This document shows, one piece after another, positions 36,201-48,684 of a stretch of DNA of 64,000 bases (position 1 is its first letter; every line of letters begins with the position of its first letter). Location: positions 19,464,358-19,528,357 of the forward strand of contig CM065814.1 in NCBI GenBank assembly GCA_033398695.1, given 5' to 3'. The DNA is from Orobanche coerulescens. Lineage: Eukaryota > Streptophyta > Magnoliopsida > Lamiales > Orobanchaceae. The notes under the pieces are model-generated. The model was given only the letters and a program-made list of their open reading frames with translations. It did no database searches and was not told the origin of the DNA. The position numbers were made by a program, and so were the translations under genes.

Positions 36201-37904
36201 CCCTTCTTCTGATCTCAAAGCGTAACACCAATAGCCCGTGCAACCTCCTCGAAGAAGTCTCACCGCCTTTAAGGCGCTGATCAGTAATCTCTGGCTACTC
36301 CGCTTACGCCCCACAAAAGAATGCTCGGTACCGTCAGAGGCTAACATCGAAACCGTCCTCGTTCTATAATTCATGATCGCCCCATGACGATCCAGCCAAT
36401 CCTCAGCCAAAATCAAATCCTCATCTCTAATATCTACCGCGATCAGATTAGAAGGCCAATCCCTCCCCGCGATACTCACCGAAAAATCTCTAATCTCACG
36501 GTCCCCCACGATGCTATCCCCGCTAGGAAGTTTAACAACAAAAGGCTCACAAGCAACAAGGCAATCAACATGCAGACGATGCACATAATCCATAGATATA
36601 AAAGAATGCGTAGCACCAGAATCGAACAATACGGAAATAGGATGATCAAGGATGTGGACTGTACCTGTAGCCACCGTCGCGTCGGGATCTCCGGCTCGCC
36701 TCATCTCATACACACGGGGCAGAACAGACCCCGCGCTAGAAGCTCCCCCTCTAGAAGGCTGTCCACGTCCTCGACCTCTACCAAAACTCTGCTGCGGCTG
36801 AGGAACTGTCGGTGCCTGATTCACACTCAGCTCTCCCGCAGCCGGGGCTGATATCTGAGTAACTGGATATCGAGCTGTATCCGTACAAAACTTAGTACGA
36901 TGACCCATCCGACCACAAGCAAGACACTGAATCGGAGGCCTATCACACTCACTCATCATGTGGCCCGGACGACTACAGTTGAAGCACGTAGGACCACGAA
37001 CGGAACCAGCAGGAGCAGACCTAGAACCGTTTCCTCGACCAACTGATGGCAAATGACTCCCGAAGACTCGCGAACCAGACTGAGCCTTCGGATACCCTCC
37101 TGACTTGCCTCCCGAAAACTGACCGGAGGTCTTCTGCTTCTTTTCTTCGGTTGCCGTCTCTGTCGCAGAAAACGACATCTCATAAGCCATCGCTTTATTC
37201 TGATAATCTTTTAAAGTCGTGCACCCCAGACCAGACATGTAGTGGCGCACCCTCGGTTTCATCCGCATATCAAAGTGGCGGATCTTATCAAGCTCATCTC
37301 GGACTTGGTTTCTCACATAATGCAGCTGTTGATTGTAGTCTTTGATAGCTTGAGAAATAGGAACATCCTGGGGTTTAGCCTCAAAGAAGGCTCGGATCCT
37401 CCCCTCTTTCACTGGCCAAGGACAGAATTCATCTTCCATCAGATCTCGAAACTCTGCCCACGTAGCGGCCCGGTCATGCGGTTTCACCGCTTGCCACCAC
37501 GTTGCTGCCTCCTTGGCGAGGAAGTACTGAGCAATGGGTACTTTCCTCTCCTCGGAACAATTAGCAGCCTCAAATACTTTCTCCATCTCGAATAGCCAAT
37601 TCTCCCAACCAGAAGGGTCGGAAGCACCATCAAACTGTGGAGGACGCATACGAATCACATCCTGAAGTAGCTTATCATTGCCGGATCCAGTAGGCGGAAC
37701 TGGGTTGGCATTAGCTTGGCTGACTAGAACGGCCTGAGTCAGTAGCGTCATATGGTTTTCTACTTGCTGCAAAATGTTGGCCACTCCAACATTCTAATGT
37801 GCATTACCGGAGCTAGCAGACTGGTCCTGCTGACCTCCGAAACTAGGGGGAACACTGTTTGACAAAGAAGGCATCGCCGAATCAGTTCCCGAGTGATCGG
37901 ACAT
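33288..37904 (-). pseudogene. gag-pol: C1 gag-pol polyprotein, broken by stops and a frameshift
   Basis: Read from MSDHSG-type start at 37904 to TAA at 33288. Order: gag core, zinc knuckles [14 protein letters not shown] and [14 protein letters not shown], protease [14 protein letters not shown] with FIDDILIYS, RNase H, integrase, chromodomain PVKILERRDKQLRHK...EEATWE. The intact length would be about 1540 codons. Breaks: TAG at 37794 (GAG), TGA at 35904 (CGA), TAG at 34935 (CAG), TAG at 34803 (CAG), then indels at about 34015-34110 in the integrase core. C2 lacks all of these, so they arose after duplication or by separate inheritance. Confidence 0.92.
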
Positions 37905-37977
37905 GGCGGCCCCACCGGCTGCGCCACGTCCCCTACCGCGTCCGCGACCGCGTCTGCGTCCTCTACCAGCAGGAATT

Positions 37978-38077
37978 CTGAAGAAGTAGTGGGTAAGTAC
38001 AATTCAAACGCAAAACACAACAAGATACTAAGACAGGAATAGAACAGAACGGTGAAACGAGTCAAGTTAGGAAAAAC
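37978..38077 (-). other. candidate 100-bp intron in C1 gag leader
   Basis: On the minus strand an ATG at 38109 gives MLSSQYAGAR, then AG|GTTTTT (donor at 38077) and CTTCTTCAG| (acceptor at 37978). Joining keeps the frame into [16 protein letters not shown] and on to the MSDHSG start. C2 has the same at 45198-45297 with ATG at 45329. The product would have the Arg/Gly-rich N-terminus seen in B1 and B2 gag. Confidence 0.5.
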
Positions 38078-38182
38078 CTACGAGCACCGGCGTACTGAGA
38101 TGATAGCATAGCAGTGATACTGTCCCAAAAACGACACTTAACTAGACCCAAATAACCGACAGACTAGGTATCCATAACCTAA

Positions 38183-38194
38183 GCTCTGATACCA
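38183..38194 (-). other. primer binding site of C1
   Basis: Reverse complement TGGTATCAGAGC, a perfect match to initiator tRNA-Met, 5 bp from the middle LTR. Confidence 0.9.
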
Positions 38195-38199
38195 TATTC

Positions 38200-40464
38200 T
38201 GTAACACCCCCAAGACATTCAGGGCATATTACAGCGCCGTCGACCCCACACTGTGGAATCCACCAGGCTAACGTACCGAACAAGACATTCGACAAAGATA
38301 AACAACCATCAATAAGACGACAATCCCAAATAAAATACTACAACCCGACAAATAGAATCCAACATCAATCCATTTCCCAAAACGGGAACACAACATTAAC
38401 AATTTTCAAACAAGAAGTACTCGAGTACTTAAATCAATTTTATAATACAAAAAATCCCAAAACAATACATCAACCATAATCGACAGAACAAAACACCAAG
38501 AATCGACTATTGGACAATATCATGTTTGCCCATCATCCTCATACGGCTCTAGTGCTCGCTTGTCCCCACGATCAATACCTGAAATACAAAAAGTATTTCC
38601 CCCATTTAAGGGGTTAGCGACAACTGCTAGTGCAAGTACAATCCATTTGAACTACATTCTAATCAGATGAATATATGCGCCAAAAAGTCATTTTAGAAAA
38701 CATTTTATATTCCGGAATATTTACAATGTACAATCACAAAACACATTATCTCCAACAAATCACAATTCCAAGTTAACCGTTGGTACGAGACTCACGGCTA
38801 CCGTACCCCGCAGAGCCTCGTCAGACATCCCTGGGTGGCTAACCACAGTTCACGATACGCACACTCACGGCAATACGTATCCCTAGAGGCCCCATCGGAC
38901 CGTCCCTAGGTGAACATACTCATAACCATCCACAACAACCACGAGACAGCCATAATTCAAATACTAGCAGTGGCGAAGCTAGAAGTTTTTCGGTGGGGGG
39001 TCGGGATCTAAAATTTTTTTTTCCTAAAGCTATTTTTCGGGTAATACCGAAATTTTGGGGGGTCGAAACCGAATATACCGAAATTTTTCTACACGAAAAC
39101 TATATACCCCCTACATCGCAAAAATTTGGAGGTGGCGCCCCCGCCCCTTAATAGCTGCGCCACTGAATACTAGAACATGTAAACAAATGTAAAGTACTTG
39201 CCTTCGAGACATTCTTGAAGAAACGGAAGTGAAACACGACTACGAATGGTCCGGGTGGAAAACGACGGTTCCTAAATGAAGGATCAACACAGTTCAGTCC
39301 CAATGGACAACAATACTCTATTGGAATACACCCATAACCCCGATTACATGATACGACAATGAACGATCAATCGATACGGGCGAGGGTTTACGCAAAATCT
39401 CCCCGTATTGATAATTCGCGGATTAAAATCAAGGAAACTGGATTTAGAATCACTCAATAATCACAATCAATAAGGAATATCGTAACATAGTTGAACAATT
39501 CGGAACTAAGCCCTAGAATCCCGAAAAACCCCCAAATTCGTCAAAGTTAGGGTTCCTGAGGAATTACCTTGAATTCGGACGATGGAGATGGGTTTAGATG
39601 GTGATGTGTTATGCTCGAGACACAAGAATCGGACTGGAAGGGAACTCCACTGATTACTCTCCACAATCTGCTCGGAATCGCCAAAATCGCCCGTAGGAAG
39701 GGAAGGAAAGGAAAAGAATGAAAAATAATGCTGAATCTAAACTGCCACTGATCTTAATAAAAGTGAAGTTAGCGCACGCTAACTATCATATATAGCGCGC
39801 GCTAACGGGGCTGAAACCGGTCCAGTAGCTACTGCTGCCACTCGCTAGCGCACGCTAACAATAACGAGTTAGCGCACGCTAACTGCACATCGGTAGCGCA
39901 CGCAAGGCCACAGGGGTAGCATGCGCTACCTACGCAGCAGTTCAGTACTGCTGCTCATATCAGCAGTACGCTGCTGTCGAAGGTACAAAACACGAAACGC
40001 ACGACGAGGTCAGAATCCGGAAACATAAACACGAAGCATACCATACGACGTAGCTAAGCGCTAAAAGAAAATATAATTCCGACCACCGGAGGGTCCGTAA
40101 TGCGACAACGAAAATGAGATTCCCTAAACTATTAGGAAATTACAAAAATGGCCCAAGTGCCCGAAAATCACGAAACGACGTCGGATTTACGAACCGAAAG
40201 TCTCAACACGACCAACTCAATCACACGAACTTGTGCAAGCCAAGAAACAACGAAAACGAATGAGTTTTACGAGGATCGAATGTTCATACGGCAAAACATG
40301 TCATAAAATGAAATCACGTGAAAACATCACTAAAACTCGCCCAACTGGAAAAACTCCAAGAATAAAGTAGATTCAAAATATCGAAACGGTTACAAGCGAG
40401 TCGATAAAAATAGATATATACCAAAAATGGAAACTGTTAAAAATGGAAAGTTACGGATATTACA
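38200..40464 (-). repeat. C tandem, middle LTR (shared)
   Basis: About 2.06 kb after removing the MITE and its duplication. It acts as 5' LTR of C1 and 3' LTR of C2. Twin hairpin at 38599-38629; reverse AGGCAAGTAC at 39194-39203; palindrome array at about 39770-39930. Confidence 0.92.
38968..39165. mobile_element. 198-bp hAT-type MITE
   Basis: Terminal inverted repeats CAGTGGCG and CGCCACTG, with an 8-bp target duplication AATACTAG (38960-38967 and 39166-39173). Absent from the other two C LTRs, where AATACTAG is single. TIR sequence and 8-bp duplication fit the hAT superfamily. No coding capacity. Confidence 0.92.
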
Positions 40465-40499
40465 TTCTCTCCCTCTAAAATAAAGTTTTGTCCCGAAAC

Positions 40500-43400
40500 T
40501 TAAGAATCAAAAAGCTCGAGGTGCCTCGAACGCATATCCTCCTCTAACTCCTACGTCGCTTCTTCTACTCCGTGCCTCAACCATTGCACCTTAACCAAAG
40601 GAATGGTTTTGTGCCTTAACTGCTTGTCGCGACGCTCCAAAATCTTGACAGGCCTCTCTTCAAACGTAACATCCTTCTCGATCTCCACGTCCCCAAAGTC
40701 AATAATGTGGGATGGGTCCGGAACGTACTTCCTCAACTGGGAAACGTGAAATACGCTATGCACATGACTCAGCGACGGAGGTAAAGCCAAACGGTGTGCC
40801 AACTCACCGACTCTCTCCAATACCTCGAAAGGTCCAATATATCTCGGGCTGAGTTTTCCCTTCTTCCCAAAACGAAAAACTCCCTTCGACGGAGACACTC
40901 TCAACAGAACATGATCTCCCACCTCAAACTCCAAAGGTCGACGCCTAACATCCGCATAAGACTTTTGTCGACTCTGAGCAGCCAACATTCTCTTCCTAAT
41001 CAATTCAACTTTCTCCCTCGTCTCCAACACAAGGTCCGACTCGGTGCCAACCAAATCGGACGGCTCATCCCAACATATCGGTGATCGGCAACATCGGCCA
41101 TAAAGTGCCTCATACGGTGCCATCTTAATCGACGCGTGCCAGCTATTATTATAAGTAAACTCAATTAAGGCCAAATGCTCCTCCCAGTCACTACTCCAAT
41201 CTAACGCACACGCGCGCAACAAATCCTCGAACGTATGAATGGTACGTTCGGACTGCCCATCGGTCTGGGGATGGAAAGAAGTGCTCAAACGTAATCGTGT
41301 CCCCAATGCCTTATGTACCGCCTGCCAAAAATGCGATACAAATCGGCCATCACTATCCGAAATAATGGTCTTTGGCGTACCATGAAGTCTCACTATCTGT
41401 GCGATAAAGACACGAGCCCACTTTTCTGGACCCCAAGTATCCTTGATGCCCAGAAAATGTGCCGACTTAGTCAGTCGGTCTACAATCACCCGCACCATAT
41501 TCATACCAGTCTTCGTCCTCGGCAAACTCATGACAAAATCCATAGAGATATCCTCCCACTTCCACTCCGGGATGGGAAGTGGTTTCAACAACCCGGATGG
41601 CCGCTGATGCTCAATCTTGACTTGCTGACAAGTCAAACACTTAGCCACAAACTGAACTACCTCTTTCTTCATATCCTTCCACCAGAAATTTTTCCTCAGA
41701 TCTTTATACATTTTACTCGAGCCCGGATGGGTGAGTAAGGTGACGCATGAGCCTCTCGCATAATACTCTGTCTCAATTCCGAGTCGTTCGGAACACACAA
41801 CCGACCTCGGAATCTCAACACTTCGTCCTCATGAATAACGAGTCCCGAGGCTTTCCCCTTCCCTACACTCTCTCGAAGCTGAATAAACATCGGGTCCTCC
41901 AACTGTCCCGATTTAATGTCATCGACCAGAGATGAAGAAATCTCAAGAGTACACAACTGCCCGGAACTCTCTGGCAGTACAACCTCAATGCTCAACCTCG
42001 TAAACTCTTGCTGAAGTCCCGACTGGGCCGTAAGTAGCTCAAGCGCCCGAAGTGATACCGATTTTCGGCTCAAGGCATCTGCTACCACATTAGCCTTGCC
42101 CGGATGATAGAGGATCTCGAGATCGTAATCCTTAATCAATTCCAACCACCTCCTCTGTCTCATATTAAGCTCTTTCTGGGTGAAAATGTACTTCAGGCTC
42201 TTGTGATCAGTGAAAATCTGACACGACGAGCCATACAAGTAATGACGCCAGATCTTCAACGCAAATACGACTGCGTCCAACTCAAGATCGTGTGTAGGGT
42301 AATTCGATTCATACGGTTTCAACTGACGGGAAGCATAGGCAATCGTCCTCCCGTGCTGCATAAGTACGCATCCGAGCCCTTGGCCCGAAGCATCACTATA
42401 AACTGAGAAACCATCATTACCACTCGGTAAAGCCAAAACGGGAGCGGTCGTCAACCTCTTCTTCAACTCCTCAAAACTATTCTGCCTCTCATCGGTCCAC
42501 GCAAACTTCTCCGACTTCTGTAACAACTGAGTCAGCGGTCGAGCGAGTTTAGAGAACCCCTCGACGAATCTACAGTAATACCCGGCTAATCCCAGAAAAC
42601 TGCGAACCTCCTTCACGTTCTTGGGTGGCGCCCAATCCAACACTGCCTCTACCTTATGTGGGTCCACACGAACACCCTCGGCCGAGATCACATGACCGAG
42701 AAACATAACCTCCCGTAACCAAAACTCGCACTTTGAGAACTTCGCAAAAAGATGCTGAGTTCTCAAAATATCTAGCACGATATGCAAATGACGGGCGTGC
42801 TCCTCCTTGCTCCTCGAGTAAATCAGGATGTCATCGATAAAAACGACTACACACATATCGAGGTACTCGATAAAGACTTTGTTCATAAGCTGCATGAACA
42901 CGGCTGGGGCGTTGGTTAGCCCAAAAGGCGTAACCACAAACTCGTAGTGACCGTATCTCGTCCGAAAGGCCGTCTTCGGGATGTCGGTATCCTTCACTCA
43001 GAGCTGATAATACCCCAATCTCAAATCAATCTTTGAAAACACAGTTGCCCCTTGCAACTGATCAAACAAATCATCAATCCTCGGGAGTGGATACTTGTTT
43101 TTGATGGTCACTTTGTTCAACTCTCGGTAGTCGATACACAAACGATGTGACCCATCCTTCTTCTTCACAAACAAGACCGGTGCGCCCCAAGGTGAAGCGC
43201 TCGGTCGAATATACCCCATGTCTAGCAACTCTCCCAACTGTTTCTTCAGCTCCAGCATCTCAGCAGGCACCATACGGTATGGCGTCTTAGAGATCGGTGC
43301 TGCACCCGGCTCTAAATCGACGGTAAACTCAACTTCTCGTTCCGGCGGCAAACCCGGCAACTCGTCTGGAAAAACATCAGGATACTCACACACTACCAGA

Positions 43401-45124
43401 ATAGACGAGAGCTCGACTCCCCCTTCTTCTGATCTCAAAGCGTAACACCAATAGCCCGTGCAACCTCCTCGAAGAAGTCTCACCGCCTTTAAGGCGCTGA
43501 TCAGTAATCTTTGGCTACTCCGCTTACGCTCCACAAAAGAATGCTCGGTACCGTCAGAGGCTAACATCGAAACCGTCCTCGTTCTATAATTCATGATCGC
43601 CCCATGACGGTCCAGCCAATCCTCACCCAGAATCAAATCCTCATCTCTAATATCTACCGCGATCAGATTAGAAGGCCAATCCCTCCCCGCGATACTCACC
43701 GAAAAATCTCTAATCTCACGGTCCCCCACGATGCTATCCCTGCTAGGAAGTTTAACAACAAAAGGCTCACAAGCAACAAGGCAATCAACATGCAGACGAC
43801 GCACATAATCCATAGATATAAAAGAATGCGTAGCACCAGAATCAAACAATACGGAAACAGGATGATCAAGGATGTGGACGGTACCTGTAGCCACCGTCGC
43901 GTCGGGATCTCCGGCTCGCCTCATCACATACACACGGGGCAGAACAGACCCCGCGCTAGAAGCTCCCCCTCTAGAAGGCTGTCCACGTCCTCGACCTCTA
44001 CCAAAACTCTGCTGCGGTTGAGGAACTGTCGGTGCCTGATTCACACTCAGCTCTCCCGCAGCCGGGGCTGATATCTGAGTAACTGGAGATCGTGCTGTAT
44101 CCGTACACAACTTAGTACGATGACCCATCCGACCACAAACAAGACACTGAATCGGAGTCCTATCACACTCACTCATCATGTGGCCCGGACGACTACAGTT
44201 GAAGCACGTAGGACCACGAATGGAACCAGCAGGAGCAGACCTAGAACCGTTTCCTCGACCAACTGATGGCGACTGACTCCCGAAGACTCGCGAACTAGAC
44301 TGAGCCTTCGGATACCCTCCTGACTTGCCTCCCGAAAACTGACCGGAGGTCTTCTGCTTCTTTCCTTCGGTTGCCGTCTCTGTCGCAGAAAACGACATCT
44401 CATAAGCCATCGCTTTATTCTGATAATCTTTTAAAGTCGTGCACCCCAGACCAGACATGTAGTGGCGCACCCTCGGTTTCATCCGCATATCAAAGTGGCG
44501 GATCTTATCAAGCTCATCTCGGACTTGGTTTCTCACATAATGCAGATGTTGATTGTAGTCTTTGATAGCTTGAGAAATAGGAACATCCTGGGGTTTAGCC
44601 TCAAAGAAGGCTCGGATCCTCCCATCTTTCACTGGCCAAGGACAGAATTCATCTTCCATCAGATCTCGAAACTCTGCCCACGTAGCGGCCCGGTCATGCG
44701 GTTTCACCGCTTGCCACCACGTTGCTGCCTCCTTGGCGAGGAAGTACTGAGCAATGGGTACTTTCCTCTCCTCGGAACAATTAGCAGCCTCAAATACTTT
44801 CACCATCTCGATTTGCCAATTCTCCCAACCAGAAGGGTCGGAAGCACCATCAAACTGTGGAGGACGCATACGAATCACGTCCTGAAGTAGCTTATCATTG
44901 CCGGATCCTGTAGGCGGAACTGGGTTGGCATTAGCTTGGCCGACTAGAACGGCCTGAGTCAGTAGCGTCATCTGGTTCGCTACTTGCTGCAAAATGTTGG
45001 CCACTCCAAGATTCTCATGTGCATTACCGGAGCTAGCAGACTGGTCCTGCTGACCTCCGAAACTAGGGGGAACACTGTTTGACAAAGAAGGCATCGCCGA
45101 ATCAGTTCCCGAGTGATCGGACAT
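40500..45124 (-). pseudogene. gag-pol: C2 gag-pol polyprotein, nearly intact
   Basis: Begins [16 protein letters not shown] at 45124. The first 708 codons are open: gag core, knuckles at residues 307-320 and 327-340, Gly/Arg tract about 375-381, protease Asp-Ser-Gly at 428-430, RT fingers. A CGA-to-TGA change at 42998-43000 then interrupts RT. The next 430 codons hold FIDDILIYS, RNase H ([26 protein letters not shown]) and the integrase zinc region. One base lost at about 41729 shifts the frame. The last piece (from 41798) has the integrase core and chromodomain, with TGG to TAG at 40551 in EEATWE. A source copy for the chromovirus family, inactive here. Confidence 0.93.
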
Positions 45125-45402
45125 GGACGCCCCACCGGCTGCGCCACGTCCCCTACCGCGTCCGCGACCGCGTCTGCGTCCTCTACCAGCAGGAATTCTG
45201 AAGAAGTAGTGGGTAAGTACAATTCAAACGCAAAACACAACAAGATACTAAGACAGGAATAGAACAGAACGGTGAAACGATTCAAGTTAGGAAAAACCTA
45301 CGAGCACCGGCGTACTGAGATGATGGCATAGCAGTGATACTGTCCCAAAAACGACACTTAACTAGACCCAAATAACCGACAGACTAGGTATCCATAACCT
45401 AA

Positions 45403-45414
45403 GCTCTGATACCA
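45403..45414 (-). other. primer binding site of C2
   Basis: Reverse complement TGGTATCAGAGC, perfect match to initiator tRNA-Met, 5 bp from the right LTR. Confidence 0.9.
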
Positions 45415-45419
45415 TATTC

Positions 45420-47457
45420 TGTAACACCCCCAAGACATTCAGGGCATATTATAGCGCTGTGGACCCCACACTGTGGAATCCACCAGGCTAACGTACCGAA
45501 CAAGACATTCGACAAAGATAAACAACCATCAATAAGACGACAATCCCAAATAAAATACTACAACCCGACAAATAGAATCCAACATCAATCCATTTCCCAA
45601 AACGGGAACACAACATTAACAATTTTCAAACAAGAAGTACTCGAGTACTTAAATTAATTTTATCTTACAAAAAATCCCAAAACAATACATCAACCATAAT
45701 CGACAGAACAAAACACCAAGAATCGACTACTGGACAATATCATGCTTGCCCATCATCCTCATACGGCTCTAATGCTCGCTTGTCCCCACGATCAATACTT
45801 GAAATACAAAAAGTATTTCCCCCATTTAAGGGGTTAGCGACAACTGCTAGTGCAAGTACAATCCATTTGAACTACATTTTAATCAGATGAATATATGCGC
45901 CAAAAAGTCATTTTAGAAAACATTTTATATTCCGGAATATTTACAATGTACAATCACAAAACACATTATCTCCAACAAATCAAAATTCAAAGTTAATCGT
46001 TGGTACGAGACTCACGGCCACCGTACCCCGCAGAGCCTCGTCAGACATCCCTGGGTGGCTAACCACAGTTCACGATACGCACACTCACGGCAATACGTAT
46101 CCCTAGAGGCCCCGTCGGACCGTCCCTAGGTGAACATACTCATAACCATCCACAACAACCACGATACAGCCATAATTCAAATACTAGAACATGTAAACAA
46201 ATGTAAAGTACTTGCCTTTGAGACATTCTTGAAGAAACGGAAGTGAAACACGACTACGAACGGTCCGGGTGGAAAACGACAGTTCCTAAATGAAGGATCA
46301 ACACAGTTCAGTCCCAACAGACAACAATACTCTATTGGAATACACCCATAACCCCAATTACATGATACGACAATGAACGATCAATCGATACGGGCGAGGG
46401 TTTATGCAAAATCTCCCCGTATTGATAATTCACGGATTAAAATCAAGGAAATTGGATTTAGAATCACTCAATAATCACAATCGGTAAGGAATATCGTAAC
46501 ATAGTTGAACAATTCGGAACTAAACCCTAAAATCCCGAAAGTTAGGGTTCCTGAGGAATTACCTTGAATTCGGACGATGGAGATGGGTTTAGATGGTGAT
46601 GTGTTATGCTCGAGACACAAGAATCGGACTGGAAGGGAACTCCACTGATTACTCTCCACAATCTGCTCTGAATCGCCAAAATCGCCCGTAGGAAGGGAAG
46701 GAAAGGAAAAGAATGAAAAATAATGCTGAATCTAAACTGCCGCTGATCTTAATAAATGTGAAGTTAGCGCACACTAACTATCATATATAGCGCGCGCTAA
46801 CGGGGCTGAAACCGGTCCAGTAGCTACTGCTGCCACTCGCTAGCACACGCTAACAATAACGAGTTAGCGCATGCTAACTGCACATCGGTAGCGCACGCAA
46901 GGCAACAGGCGTAGCGTGCGCTACCTACGCAGCAGCCAAGATCTGCCGCTCATATCGCCAGACGTCATTGCCGAAGGTACAAAACACGAAACGCACAACG
47001 AGGTCAGAATCCGGAAACATAAACACGAAGCATACCAGACAACATAGCTAAGCGCTAAAAGAAAATATAATTCCGACCCCCGGAGGGTCCGTAATGCGAC
47101 AACGAAAATGAAATTCCGTAAACTATTAGGAAATTACAAAAATGGCCCAAGTGCCCGAAAATCATGAAACGACGTCGGATTTACGAACCGAAAGTCTCAA
47201 CACGACCAACTCAATCACACGAACTTGTGCAAGCCAAGAAACAACGAAAACGAACGAGTTTTATGAGGATCGAATGTTCATACGACAAAACATGTCATAA
47301 AATGAAATCACGTGAAAACATCACTAAAACTCGTCCAACTGGAAAAACTCCAAGAATAAAGTAGATTCAAAATGTCGAAACGGTTACAAGCGAGTCGATA
47401 AAAATAGACATATACCAAAAATGGAAACTGTTAAAATGGAAAGTTACGGATATTACA
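45420..47457 (-). repeat. C tandem, right LTR (5' LTR of C2)
   Basis: 2038 bp, same features as the left LTR: twin hairpin 45819-45849, reverse AGGCAAGTAC 46208-46217, palindromes about 46760-46926. A CAGCAG/CTGCTG cluster at about 46935-46975 is scrambled relative to 39941-39985. Followed by duplication GACAT. Confidence 0.93.
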
Positions 47458-47462
47458 GACAT

Positions 47463-48215
47463 CCTCAAATCCTAATGTGATTAAGAATTGGTTTCCTGCC
47501 CTACCACATCTCATGTGGAGTTTTAGGAATAGATTTAGAAGGACATCTGTTCAAGATGTAAGCGGAAGTCAGGAGTGTATACCCCACAGGTAAATCGATA
47601 AGTCAGTATAGCCCATCATGGAACGGACCACATCCAACAAGGTCTGGTTCCTTTTTTCTGACACACCATTTAACTGAGGAGTGCCTGGAGGTGTTAGTTG
47701 TGATACTATTCCATGTTCCTTCAGGAACTTGTCAAACTCTGTACTCATATCCCCGCCACCTCGGTCCAACCGAAGTGCTTTGATATGATTTCCAATTTGT
47801 TTCTCGACTAGGGCCTTAAATTCCTCGAATTTCTCAAAGGCCTCACCATACCTAGTATGATCATCTGTAAACGTAATGAAATATGGATATCTGTCACGTG
47901 TTTCTTCAAAAGCACCACATACATCGGTATGGATTAATCCCAGTTTATCAGCGGCTCTTTCAAAAGTCCCTGTGAAGGGGGACTTAGTCATTTTGCCTTT
48001 AAGGCAAGATTCACAAGTAGGAAAGGGATTCGATCCCAATGGACCCATAAGTCCATCTTGTAAACCTTGGTCTTACAGACATTACCAAGTCTAAGATGCC
48101 ATTTCAAAACTTGATTGGTTTTATCCCTACCACGTTTTCTAGTCATAGTATTCACAACTACTTTGTTGCTGAGATTTAGATGATACAATCCATTTAACGA
48201 TGTAGCAGTACCCAC
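47463..48215 (-). pseudogene. Cop1 pre-integrase and integrase domains
   Basis: On the minus strand, WHLRLGN (near 48105-48125) starts the GAG-pre-integrase zinc region. Then FPTCESCLKGKMTKSPF and the core follow, with LIHTDVCGAFE (first Asp), ITFTDDHTRYG, LRLDRGGG (second Asp) and PPGTPQLNGVSEKRNQTLLD (Glu). After a frameshift at about 47570, LNRCPSKSIPKTPHEMW continues to the break at 47463. The DDE residues can all be placed. Frameshifts and a stop (W then TAG) disable it. Confidence 0.87.
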
Positions 48216-48249
48216 TAGTTTATATCTGAAATAAATTTTGCAGGAACCA

Positions 48250-48666
48250 TCACCAATGAAAAATGAAAAGCCTTTTCAATTCATGACTGGAATAGATACA
48301 ATGTTTTTGTGCCCCTTGGGCAAAAAAAGTACATCTTCTACAGTCAAAACAAAAACCGGATTCTAAACCCAAAAGAAATGATCCTATATCAGTTGTCTCG
48401 ACACTATGCCCGCTTCCGACAGTGATCATAATTTCTCCAGCTCCAAGCTTACTACTTTGTTCCAGATCCTGATTCACGGTACAAATATGAGAACTAGCAC
48501 CAGAATCCAGTATCCAAGAAGTAGAAAATACAGTAGCAGAACAATTTGTTTCCAAAACTAAAATTTCTGTACCTGAAGTGCCATGAAGAATTGGACAATC
48601 TCTAGCCCAGTGGCCCAGCTCACCGCATTTGAGACAAGCGTCCTTCTTATTGCTCTTCAGAACCAT
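48250..48666 (-). pseudogene. Cop1 gag zinc knuckle and aspartic protease
   Basis: Minus-strand frame starts MVLKSNKKDACLKCGELGHW with a CCHC knuckle (CX2CX4HX4C), then SWILDSGASSHICT, the copia protease active site Asp-Ser-Gly. It loses frame at the end, before the integrase zinc region. Role: RNA binding and polyprotein cleavage. Confidence 0.87.
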
Positions 48667-48684
48667 CGGGGCCTTGCCCTTACC

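Larger units (their letters stand above)
31196..47457 (-). mobile_element. C tandem: two Tekay chromovirus copies sharing a middle LTR
   Basis: Plus-strand order: LTR 31196-33252, interior C1 33253-38199, LTR 38200-40464 (with MITE), interior C2 40465-45419, LTR 45420-47457. One 5-bp duplication GACAT (31191-31195, 47458-47462) flanks the whole unit, so it entered as one element and became a tandem, most simply by unequal recombination between LTRs. Each interior has its own primer site and polypurine tract. The three LTRs and two interiors are nearly identical, so the event is recent. Confidence 0.92.

Noticed and set aside
33582..37595. Plus-strand frames across C1 (also in C2)
   Set aside because: They are antisense shadows of gag-pol on the minus strand.
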